Positions 1 through 5,685 of a DNA stretch of 7,143 nt are shown here, in pieces. The stretch comes from CAMAVK01 sp964362485 (GTDB lineage: Archaea; Nanobdellota; Nanobdellia; Woesearchaeales; GW2011-AR9). The stretch lies in assembly GCA_964362485.1 (NCBI GenBank), contig CAYIEX010000087.1:1-7143 (forward strand). Reading direction: 5' to 3'. The notes under the pieces were generated by a model that did no database searches, was not told the origin of the DNA, and saw only the letters and a program-made list of their open reading frames with translations. A program made the translations under genes and the position numbers. Within the stretch, counting starts at the first letter, position 1. Each line of letters begins with the position of its first letter.

Positions 1-1287
1 TGGAATCGCATCCTTAATTGACTCAAATCCACAGACCCAGCGGATTACACGCTCGACCCCAAGACCAAATCCGCCGTGGGGAACTGATCCATAACGTCGA
101 GTATCCAAATAAAACTCATACTCCGTTGGATCTTCTCCCTGTTCAGTAAGCCGTTTCTTAATTTCCTCTAAGTTCTCTTCACGTTGTGACCCACCAATAA
201 TTTCACCAAACCCTTCAGGAGCAAGGAAATCGCAACCCTGTACAGTGCGTGGATCATGTGGATCCTCCTTCATATAAAACGCTTTAACCTTCTTAGGATA
301 ATTTGTACAAATCACAGGCACATCATACAAGCTACTAAGTCTCTCTTCTTCAATAGTTCGAAGATCTTTACCCCATTCGATATCCATATCACACTTCTCT
401 TTTAATATCTTCAACGCTTCTGTATAGGTCATGCGAATAAATGGTTTTTGCACAATTGGTTCCAACTTCTTCCAATCACGCCCAAGAATTTCAAGCTCTG
501 CCTTATTTTTCTCAAGCACTTTTGTAAAAACAAATTTCAACAATTGCTCACCATGATGTTGGACATCAGCAAAAGTTGACCACGCCATCTCCATCTCTGC
601 ATGCCAATATTCCGTTAAGTGGCGTGAAGTAACAGATTTCTCCGCCCGAAACGAAGGGGCGATAGTATAGATCTTTTCAAGCGCAAAAATCGCTGGCTCA
701 GCATATAACTGCCACGTTTGAGCTAAAAAGACGTCTTTGCGTCCAAAATAATCTACCTTAAAGAGTTCGGAGCCACCCTCACATTGTACCGCTTGAAAAA
801 TAGGTGAATGATACTCATAAAAACCTTGCCCTTTAAAGTACTCATCAATCGCCCCGAATACCGTTGAGCGAATTTTGAGCATCGCCGTCATCTTGCGACT
901 GCGCAGCCATAAATGTCTATTATCCGCCAAAAACTCAACTGATTGATCTTTATTGATAGGAAAACTCTCCGATTTACCAACGAGAGTATACTCTTTAACA
1001 TGAAGCTCGTACCCCGTAGGAGCACGCTCCTCTTTTTTGATTTCACCCGTAAACTCAAGAGCAGCTTCCATTTGAATTTTATCAATTTCATCCCATCTGC
1101 TCTCAAAATCCTTGCGATCCAAAACACATTGGATTACCTGAGTTGAATCTCGCAGTGTAATAAATTTCAATTTATTGGATCCGCGTTCGCGCCATACCCA
1201 TCCATGAATCGAAACGGTGCCGTTGCCCTGTTGGATTGCTTGTTGGATGGAAATGAATTGGGGGGCTGATGTGGAAGTAGATTTCAT
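1..1287 (-). CDS. asnS: Asparaginyl-tRNA synthetase (class IIb), C-terminus cut by window edge
   Basis: Cytosolic enzyme that activates asparagine with ATP and charges tRNA-Asn. I translated 429 codons open to the left edge; relatives end with a short Phe-Pro-Arg-containing tail, so only about 5-10 residues should be missing. An OB-fold anticodon-binding domain covers residues about 24-105 (VSIHGWVWRERG onward), followed by the class II catalytic core. Motif 2 is FRAEKSVTSRHLTEYWHAE (213-231). Its AEKS..SRHLTEYW form is that of AsnRS; archaeal AspRS usually has AEEH..RHLNE. Motif 3 is HGGFGLGVERV (404-414). The OB domain also argues against the archaeal AsnRS-like asparagine synthetase, which lacks it. 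The ATG at 1287 is chosen because a TATA box is centred 26 bases upstream and there is no SD, which fits a leaderless mRNA. It lies 46 bases downstream of asnB on the same strand. Confidence 0.96.
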   Translation of the reverse strand, partial: MKSTSTSAPQFISIQQAIQQGNGTVSIHGWVWRERGSNKLKFITLRDSTQVIQCVLDRKDFESRWDEIDKIQMEAALEFTGEIKKEERAPTGYELHVKEYTLVGKSESFPINKDQSVEFLADNRHLWLRSRKMTAMLKIRSTVFGAIDEYFKGQGFYEYHSPIFQAVQCEGGSELFKVDYFGRKDVFLAQTWQLYAEPAIFALEKIYTIAPSFRAEKSVTSRHLTEYWHAEMEMAWSTFADVQHHGEQLLKFVFTKVLEKNKAELEILGRDWKKLEPIVQKPFIRMTYTEALKILKEKCDMDIEWGKDLRTIEEERLSSLYDVPVICTNYPKKVKAFYMKEDPHDPRTVQGCDFLAPEGFGEIIGGSQREENLEEIKKRLTEQGEDPTEYEFYLDTRRYGSVPHGGFGLGVERVIRWVCGFESIKDAIP

Positions 1288-1308
1288 AGACTGTGCCTCG
1301 TTGTTTTG

Positions 1309-1316
1309 TATATAAA
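1309..1316 (-). promoter_or_regulatory. TATA box of asnS (leaderless promoter)
   Basis: Reads TTTATATA on the minus strand, preceded by the purine-rich AAGAAAAG that could act as a BRE. Its centre is about 26 bases upstream of the asnS ATG, so transcription should begin at or next to the start codon. It lies in the 46-base gap after asnB, so asnS can be transcribed independently even if asnB read-through also occurs. Confidence 0.7.
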
Positions 1317-1333
1317 CTTTTCTTAGACTCGGG

Positions 1334-2962
1334 TTAGGGACTACTTTGTTGGTGTATACTAAGCACTGCTCTCCCCGAGGGATCTGCTCTACCCTGAAAT
1401 TCTTTACTCCATCGAAGAGCAGTAGGTGTTGAACAAGCAATTGATGGTCCTACCGGTACAGTAAGCGGAGCACTTGGACTTTTAAATAATTCATCAAAGA
1501 TAGTCCGGTAATAATATTCCTCTTTAGTGAGGGGAGCCTGTTTTATGAAACGTTGAGTTGATCTTGCCATCATCTCATCACTAACCTCATCCTGTGCCAG
1601 TTTTTTTAGCCGATCGATCCAACTATAACCTACACCATCACTGAACTGTTCTTTCTGCCGCCACAAAATTTCATCTGGAATATACCCTTCGAACGCCTTT
1701 CGTAGTATCTCTTTTTCAATTTTTTTTCCGGGACACATTTTATCTTGAGGATCAATGCTCATGGCGTAGTCGAGAAATTCTTTATCAAGGAATGGTACTC
1801 GAATTTCGACTCCCCAGGCTGCCATAGATTTGTTGGCACGCAGACAATCATACTTACTAAGCAAAGAGAGTTTTCGCACAGTTTCTTCATGAAATTCTTG
1901 TGCATCTGGTGCCATGTGAAAATAAAGATATCCTCCAAACACCTCATCAGAGCCTTCTCCTGAAAGTACCATCTTAATGCCAAGCGATCTGATCTTTCTT
2001 GCCATCAAGTACATTGGTGTGGATGCACGTATCGTTGTTACATCAAACGTTTCCAAATGATAAATAACATCACGCAATGCGTCCATACCTTCCTGAACGG
2101 TAAAAACAATCTCATGATGAACTGTTCCAAGGTAGGTTGCCACTTTACGCGCGTACGCCAAGTCAGGTGAATCTTTAAGACCTATAGCAAATGAATGGAG
2201 CGGTTGGTCTTTAGGTTGGAATTTCATAGCAATTGCTGCAATTAACGAGGAGTCAAGACCTCCTGAAATAAGAACGCCATAAGGGACATCCGCCATTAAT
2301 TGTTTTTGGATTGCATACTCTAATTCTCGGCGAAGCGTTGGAAGTGACACTTGTTGAGCAGGAAGCATTGCTGTCCAAGCAGGAGCATAGTATTGAGTAT
2401 ATTGCTTAGTTCTGCTTTGATAATAATGACCCGGAGGAAATTCTTCAATTTTTTTACAATAGGGATCAAGCGCTTTCATTTCGCTTGCTATATGCAGTAT
2501 ACCCTCCTCATCCCAACCAAGGTAGAGGGGACAAATTCCCATATGATCCCGCGCAATGAGATAATCACCGGAAGTAGGATCATAGATTATGAATGCGAAG
2601 ATGCCGCTGAGCATCTTTACAAATTCTGGTCCGTATTCATCGTAAAGGTAGAGTAAAACTTCGCAATCTGACGTTGTCTGCCAACAGTGTTCTTTTGCTA
2701 ATGTTGTACGAAGTTCTTTATGAGTGTAAATCTCTGCGTTGGCAATCACAACGCGTCCAGTTTTCATATCAATAAGTGGCTGCTTTCCATGCTCAACATC
2801 AACTATAGAAAGTCTTTCATGAGCAAGAATAACTTTGCTATCACTATAAATACCACTTCCATCAGGACCGCGATGACGAATGAGCGATCTCATCTTTAAT
2901 GTTCTGTCTCGGTATTTTTCCTGATGCTGTTTGATATCCATGATCCCAATAATGCCGCACAT
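1334..2962 (-). CDS. asnB: Asparagine synthetase B, glutamine-hydrolysing
   Basis: Makes asparagine from aspartate, glutamine and ATP in the cytosol. It has 542 residues, close to the roughly 554 of E. coli AsnB. The N-terminal class II glutaminase domain (about 2-190) begins Met-Cys-Gly-Ile. Cys2 is the nucleophile once Met is removed, and Arg50, Asn75, Glu77 and Asp99 match known glutamine-pocket residues. The C-terminal synthetase domain has the ATP-pyrophosphatase loop SGGLDSS (233-239) and LSGEGSDEVFGGY (333-345). The tail PSIACST...DPSGRAV matches the E. coli-type enzyme from memory. The frame is open 39 codons further upstream, but that would bury Cys2. The ATG at 2962 has an SD (GGAGGAG) 7 bases before it, so it is the start. 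Oddity: the usual NGEIYNH loop reads NAEIYTH. Divergent from an Lrp/AsnC regulator and upstream of asnS. Confidence 0.96.
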   Translation of the reverse strand: MCGIIGIMDIKQHQEKYRDRTLKMRSLIRHRGPDGSGIYSDSKVILAHERLSIVDVEHGKQPLIDMKTGRVVIANAEIYTHKELRTTLAKEHCWQTTSDCEVLLYLYDEYGPEFVKMLSGIFAFIIYDPTSGDYLIARDHMGICPLYLGWDEEGILHIASEMKALDPYCKKIEEFPPGHYYQSRTKQYTQYYAPAWTAMLPAQQVSLPTLRRELEYAIQKQLMADVPYGVLISGGLDSSLIAAIAMKFQPKDQPLHSFAIGLKDSPDLAYARKVATYLGTVHHEIVFTVQEGMDALRDVIYHLETFDVTTIRASTPMYLMARKIRSLGIKMVLSGEGSDEVFGGYLYFHMAPDAQEFHEETVRKLSLLSKYDCLRANKSMAAWGVEIRVPFLDKEFLDYAMSIDPQDKMCPGKKIEKEILRKAFEGYIPDEILWRQKEQFSDGVGYSWIDRLKKLAQDEVSDEMMARSTQRFIKQAPLTKEEYYYRTIFDELFKSPSAPLTVPVGPSIACSTPTALRWSKEFQGRADPSGRAVLSIHQQSSP

Positions 2963-2969
2963 AGTGTTT

Positions 2970-2976
2970 CTCCTCC
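2970..2976 (-). promoter_or_regulatory. Shine-Dalgarno site that fixes the asnB start
   Basis: GGAGGAG on the minus strand, 7 bases before the ATG at 2962. It supports the Met-Cys start over the upstream in-frame ATGs at 3079 and 3016, neither of which could give an N-terminal catalytic cysteine. Confidence 0.8.
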
Positions 2977-2998
2977 AGATTCTGATAACTCCGCCCAG

Positions 2999-3006
2999 TA
3001 TTAATA
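2999..3006 (-). promoter_or_regulatory. Candidate TATA box for asnB
   Basis: TATTAATA on the minus strand, centred about 40 bases before the asnB ATG. It would give a very short leader that just includes the SD. The alternative is the reverse reading of the box at 3051-3058 (TATATAAA), which would give a leader of roughly 65 bases. The sequence does not decide between them. Confidence 0.35.
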
Positions 3007-3032
3007 GATATTCCATAATTTTTGGGAAATAA

Positions 3033-3066
3033 TCCAATATTTTCACAAAATTTATATAGTATTGGA
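3033..3066. repeat. Inverted repeat TCCAATA / TATTGGA flanking the TATA box
   Basis: TCCAATA (3033-3039) and TATTGGA (3060-3066) are perfect inverted copies separated by 20 bases that contain the TATA box at 3051-3058. The right arm overlaps the left part of the palindrome at 3063-3078. It could be a second binding register for the neighbouring Lrp/AsnC regulator, a family that often binds several phased sites as multimers. In AT-rich DNA chance is possible. Confidence 0.35.
3051..3058 (+). promoter_or_regulatory. TATA box of the Lrp/AsnC regulator gene
   Basis: TTTATATA centred 26-27 bases before the ATG at 3081, the spacing expected when transcription starts at the start codon. No SD precedes that ATG, consistent with a leaderless message. 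Read on the other strand it is TATATAAA, so it could also help to drive asnB. Confidence 0.7.
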
Positions 3067-3078
3067 ACAATTGTTCCA
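3063..3078. promoter_or_regulatory. Perfect 16-base palindrome, likely operator
   Basis: TGGAACAATTGTTCCA is a perfect dyad lying between the TATA box (3051-3058) and the ATG (3081) of the Lrp/AsnC gene. Protein bound here would block the transcription start, as in autorepression. The site is upstream of asnB on the other strand, where a bound protein could activate or repress. Assignment to this regulator is inference from position and family habit. Confidence 0.6.
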
Positions 3079-3080
3079 TT

Positions 3081-3533
3081 ATGACCTACATTCCCGATGA
3101 TAAAGACCAACAGATCCTAGAAATCCTTAAAGATCACGCTGATTACACAACAAGGCAAATCGCTAAGAAAACACTCTTGCCAATTACCACGATCCATAAC
3201 CGTATCAAAAAACTCAAAGCGGAAGGTATCATTAAAAAATACACCGTCAAATTAAACTACGAGAAATTAAACCAAAACTTTCGCGCTTACGTCCTTATCT
3301 CCGCAAACTTACACATCCTCAAAGAAAAGAAGAAAACCCAGCATGACCTTGCCAAAGACTTACGCAAATTTCCATTTATTGAACGAGTAGATATTGTATC
3401 AGGCGGGACCGATCTTGTTGCCATAGTGCGCGTCCGGGACGTCAAAGAATTTGATCAGGTACTTCTCGGCAAACTTCAATTGGTGGAAGGAATAGAAAAA
3501 ACACAGAGTTTAATTGTCATTCATTCGAGTTGA
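3081..3533 (+). CDS. Lrp/AsnC-family transcriptional regulator
   Basis: DNA-binding regulator of the feast/famine type; members bind amino acids and assemble as dimers to octamers. It has 150 residues, normal for the family. The N-terminal winged helix-turn-helix (about 7-56) shows the family pattern: DxxILxxL (9-16), TTRQIAKK (23-30) and TTIHNRIKKLKAEGII (36-51). The RAM effector and oligomerisation domain covers about 65-150, with VSGGTDLVAIVRV (106-118) matching the usual G-x-x-D turn between strands. It is divergent from asnB across 118 bases, recalling E. coli asnC beside asnA. The likely job is sensing asparagine or a related amino acid and controlling asnB and itself, but the ligand is not visible in the sequence. 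The ATG at 3081 is chosen for its TATA spacing and the lack of an SD. Confidence 0.93.
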   Translation: MTYIPDDKDQQILEILKDHADYTTRQIAKKTLLPITTIHNRIKKLKAEGIIKKYTVKLNYEKLNQNFRAYVLISANLHILKEKKKTQHDLAKDLRKFPFIERVDIVSGGTDLVAIVRVRDVKEFDQVLLGKLQLVEGIEKTQSLIVIHSS

Positions 3534-3621
3534 TGCTAAAAAATTTCTAAGGGATCTAAGAAAAATCTCGAATTAAATATTCAGGCTAAAGCGTAGATAT
3601 AACGGGCTTTTCACGCAATTC

Positions 3622-3631
3622 TTTATTTTTT
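3622..3631 (+). terminator. Possible T-tract terminator after the regulator gene
   Basis: TTTATTTTTT lies about 90 bases past the regulator's stop codon. Archaeal RNA polymerase can terminate at T-rich non-template tracts without a hairpin. No convincing stem precedes it, and the distance from the stop is long. Confidence 0.3.
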
Positions 3632-3663
3632 ACACTCTTAAACATAAATATTGAAACACAAAA

Positions 3664-3671
3664 CTTAATAA
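3664..3671 (+). promoter_or_regulatory. Weak candidate TATA box for the transglutaminase-like gene
   Basis: CTTAATAA is centred about 35 bases before the ATG at 3703, which would leave a leader of about 8-10 bases. ATAAATAT near 3644-3651 is an alternative with a longer leader. No SD is present before 3703, so a short or absent leader is favoured. Confidence 0.3.
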
Positions 3672-3702
3672 CTACTACCTCAAAATAATAACTTGAAACA
3701 AA

Positions 3703-4872
3703 ATGGACCAGCAATCGCCCAATGAAGTTGACTCCAACCAAAAGTCACAGAAAAGAACTACCCCATTGGAATCAATTTTAGAATATAGTACGCTAGCTAT
3801 TATTGGAATAGCAATAGTCACAACTGCAACAGTGGCAGCAATTAACATGTATCATAGCCACAATCCAAATAACAATCCAGATAATAAAGTAGCACAGCCC
3901 AACCAACCTTCGAAAAATAAACAATCGAGCGAAGATCGATTGAGAGAGGTAATTCTATCGTACATGTCCGACCCCGATTTCACAAGTTCAGATTTTACTC
4001 GCCAGATAACGGGAACTCCAGCAAAACTAGAACTCTTTGATGTTGATGAAGACATGCTCTATTTCAGTGCACCAACACCAGAGATTGCAAGAAAATTAAG
4101 TAGTAACCCACTTTCAATCGAATTTGCAGACAGAAATCGAGTATTGGGAAAATATACATTTAATTCAACCGGAGAAATATTTCGCTTTCCAGCACGCGAT
4201 TTTCACTATAATCCAAAAACCACACTTCTCTTTCCAGTTGGCAGGACAACCTATACCATTAGCCTGCCAGAACTTGCTGACTTTTTAGAAAACAATAGTA
4301 TTTATGGAGGACGCGCTGAGTTTATAACCAGCCAAACCGGCAGTAAAGTCATCACTACTGCAAATCATGGTGCTTATGTCGCCCGTCGTGGTGAACCTTC
4401 ACTCACGCGACTTGTAAATCAAGTAACCCAAGGAGCAACAACCAAAGAACAAAAAGCACAACGTCTTTTAGACCTTGTAACATCATTGAAATACAACTTT
4501 AAAGAGGCGTATTCCGATCTAGAAACAATGAAACGTCCTAATGAAGTTATAATGTCAGGAGGATCAGATTGTAGTGGCCTTACCATAGCATACGCTTCTC
4601 TTCTCGAACAGACGGAAATCAACTATCAATTACTGTATATGGATGGGCATATTGCTGTTGCCGTAGAAGGAGACTTTCCGAATTGGAACCGTCTTTCATC
4701 TAAATTAAGCGATAAAAGCCCGAGCTATTCATATACCGCAACCACGTCTCCAGGGTTTAGAATTGGGGAAAGCCTCATTAATCGAAAATTAAGTGATATC
4801 CAATATACTCAACAGCCAAGCAAGGGAATAATTATGGATGTGAGAACAGGAAAAGAAGTAGCTTTTTGGTGA
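3703..4872 (+). CDS. Membrane-anchored transglutaminase-like (cysteine protease fold) protein
   Basis: This 389-residue protein has a short charged N-terminus and one hydrophobic segment (about 30-49). A Asn/Gln/Pro/Ser-rich linker follows (about 52-76), then a large soluble region. By the positive-inside rule (Lys14, Lys17 and Arg18 before the segment) the soluble region should lie outside the cytoplasm. The C-terminal part resembles the transglutaminase-like core. A helical stretch (about 235-266, with TKEQKAQRLLDLVTSLKYNF) precedes SGGSDCSGLTIAYASLL (285-301), where Cys290 is the likely nucleophile. YMDGHIAVAVEG (312-323) supplies the likely His316. The usual third acidic residue is not clear. 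Such proteins are often peptidases or cell-surface enzymes, but the substrate is unknown here. Residues about 80-235 form a domain I do not recognise. It converges with the next gene. Confidence 0.75.
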   Translation: MDQQSPNEVDSNQKSQKRTTPLESILEYSTLAIIGIAIVTTATVAAINMYHSHNPNNNPDNKVAQPNQPSKNKQSSEDRLREVILSYMSDPDFTSSDFTRQITGTPAKLELFDVDEDMLYFSAPTPEIARKLSSNPLSIEFADRNRVLGKYTFNSTGEIFRFPARDFHYNPKTTLLFPVGRTTYTISLPELADFLENNSIYGGRAEFITSQTGSKVITTANHGAYVARRGEPSLTRLVNQVTQGATTKEQKAQRLLDLVTSLKYNFKEAYSDLETMKRPNEVIMSGGSDCSGLTIAYASLLEQTEINYQLLYMDGHIAVAVEGDFPNWNRLSSKLSDKSPSYSYTATTSPGFRIGESLINRKLSDIQYTQQPSKGIIMDVRTGKEVAFW

Positions 4873-4888
4873 AAAACCATTCAACCCA

Positions 4889-4918
4889 CCAACAATCTTT
4901 TTATTGAAAAAGAGTTGG
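4889..4918. terminator. Hairpin between convergent genes, possible bidirectional terminator
   Basis: The stem has an outer arm CCAAC (4889-4893) with GTTGG (4914-4918). The inner arm is TCTTTTT (4896-4902) with AAAAAGA (4907-4913), around an ATTG loop; two A residues bulge on the left. It begins 17 bases past the plus-strand stop (4872) and 14 bases past the minus-strand stop (4932). Each strand's transcript would carry a U-rich arm. The position and symmetry fit termination from both sides; activity in archaea is inferred. Confidence 0.5.
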
Positions 4919-4931
4919 AAATCCAAAAGCT

Positions 4932-5537
4932 CTAAATCCAATCGATTCCAAATGCTTTTTTGAATTCATCCGGAGCTTCCTCAAGACCCATAGATTTTAA
5001 TTCTCTACGCTTAAGAAAAGCCTTGATATCCTTTTGACTTTCCGTATCAAACACTTCCATAAGATATTTCTCATCATCAGTGGTATGAGGAGCAAGCAGC
5101 ATCTCTTTTCGCCGAATGTAAACATTAACATTTGTTTGAGTGACTGGTTTGAACCCATGAATAAGATACTGAGCAAAAGAACTGAACTGTTCAGGTCTTG
5201 GTGAAGTCTCTTTATCATCACAATCATCAATAACAACAGCATTGTAGTGAGCAGCAAGATTCTCACGGACAGCCCCTTCAGCATACCACATAAAAGGCAC
5301 GCTGTGACCATGTCTAAAATCAACAACTGTACTATTCTCCTTTTTCACGCGCTCAGGATTGTAAAAAAACTCCATACATAAGCCTTCTAAAAGAGGACAG
5401 TCAAGCCAGCGATAGGTATTATCTGATGAAAAAGTAAAGTAACCACAGAGCTTATCCTGAGCGATTCTATCAATAACACTATCCAATTCAACGGTAGAAA
5501 CAACCGTAGGGATAACAACACGTGCGTAATTAGCCAT
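4932..5537 (-). CDS. Hypothetical protein, 201 residues, unrecognised
   Basis: I do not recognise this protein. It has no signal peptide or membrane segment, so it is probably cytosolic. It starts with a beta-like hydrophobic stretch (RVVIPTVVSTVELD, 6-19). The middle is rich in aromatic residues and contains Cys31, Cys47, Cys54 and Cys106, and His76 and His78 in FRHGHSVPFMWY (74-85). A likely strand precedes an acidic patch (AVVIDDCDDKE, 100-110). The C-terminal third is charged and probably helical, ending GIDWI. The cysteines are not arranged as a clear zinc finger. The ATG at 5537 has a TATA-like element centred about 28 bases upstream and no SD, so the message is probably leaderless. It is divergent from the coiled-coil operon and convergent with the transglutaminase-like gene. 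Its length, codon-like composition and own promoter and terminator signals support a real gene. Confidence 0.8.
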   Translation of the reverse strand: MANYARVVIPTVVSTVELDSVIDRIAQDKLCGYFTFSSDNTYRWLDCPLLEGLCMEFFYNPERVKKENSTVVDFRHGHSVPFMWYAEGAVRENLAAHYNAVVIDDCDDKETSPRPEQFSSFAQYLIHGFKPVTQTNVNVYIRRKEMLLAPHTTDDEKYLMEVFDTESQKDIKAFLKRRELKSMGLEEAPDEFKKAFGIDWI

Positions 5538-5561
5538 TGTAAAAGCACAACCGCATCATCT

Positions 5562-5569
5562 TTATTAAA
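5562..5569 (-). promoter_or_regulatory. TATA box of the 201-residue gene
   Basis: TTTAATAA on the minus strand, centred about 28 bases before the ATG at 5537. It implies a leaderless or nearly leaderless transcript. Confidence 0.55.
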
Positions 5570-5628
5570 TATTCTCCCATAAACAGAAAATTCCATGGAC
5601 TCTAAACCAAAATGCATTCCCCAAAACA

Positions 5629-5636
5629 TTTATAAA
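5629..5636 (+). promoter_or_regulatory. TATA box of the coiled-coil operon
   Basis: TTTATAAA preceded by AAAAC, a plausible BRE. Transcription should begin near 5658-5660, giving a leader of about 27 bases that contains the SD at 5676-5681. Confidence 0.65.
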
Positions 5637-5675
5637 AGAAGGTAGTCTATTACCGACTAAAACCAGATAAAATTA

Positions 5676-5681
5676 GGTGAT
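5676..5681 (+). promoter_or_regulatory. Shine-Dalgarno site GGTGAT fixing the start at 5686
   Basis: GGTGAT matches the archaeal 16S rRNA 3' end and sits 4 bases before the ATG at 5686. The in-frame GTG at 5677 is part of this site, so it is unlikely to be the start codon. Confidence 0.75.
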
Positions 5682-5685
5682 AGTC

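Larger units (their letters stand above)
3534..3702. other. Intergenic region, 169 bases
   Basis: I see no gene here. It holds a TCTAAG direct repeat (3546 and 3555), a T-rich stretch at 3622-3631 and AT-rich DNA with weak TATA-like elements before the next gene. A short GCGT/ACGC pairing near 3590-3615 is too weak to call an RNA structure. Confidence 0.5.

Noticed and set aside
888..1146. Short open frames on both strands inside asnS
   Set aside because: They overlap the well-supported asnS frame and show no domain or start signal.
1..1287. AsnRS-like archaeal asparagine synthetase instead of AsnRS
   Set aside because: That paralogue lacks the anticodon-binding OB domain, which is present here at residues about 24-105.
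1745..2656. Open frames of 72-101 codons inside asnB on both strands
   Set aside because: They are shadows of the strongly conserved asnB coding frame.
2963..3079. 39-codon in-frame N-terminal extension of asnB from the ATG at 3079
   Set aside because: It would bury the catalytic Cys2, which must become N-terminal. It also overlaps the control region, while the ATG at 2962 has an SD 7 bases before it.
3590..3615. GCGT/ACGC pairing as an RNA structure after the regulator gene
   Set aside because: A 4-base stem with a long loop is expected by chance.
3852..4622. Two minus-strand open frames inside the transglutaminase-like gene
   Set aside because: They lie opposite the motif-bearing frame and have no promoter or SD.
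4997..5629. Alternative minus-strand frames overlapping the 201-residue gene
   Set aside because: Their compositions are skewed and hydrophobic as expected of a shifted frame, and they lack start signals; the main frame has a TATA box and plausible protein composition.
5677..5685. GTG start three codons before the ATG at 5686
   Set aside because: This GTG is part of the GGTGAT Shine-Dalgarno site that serves the ATG at 5686.
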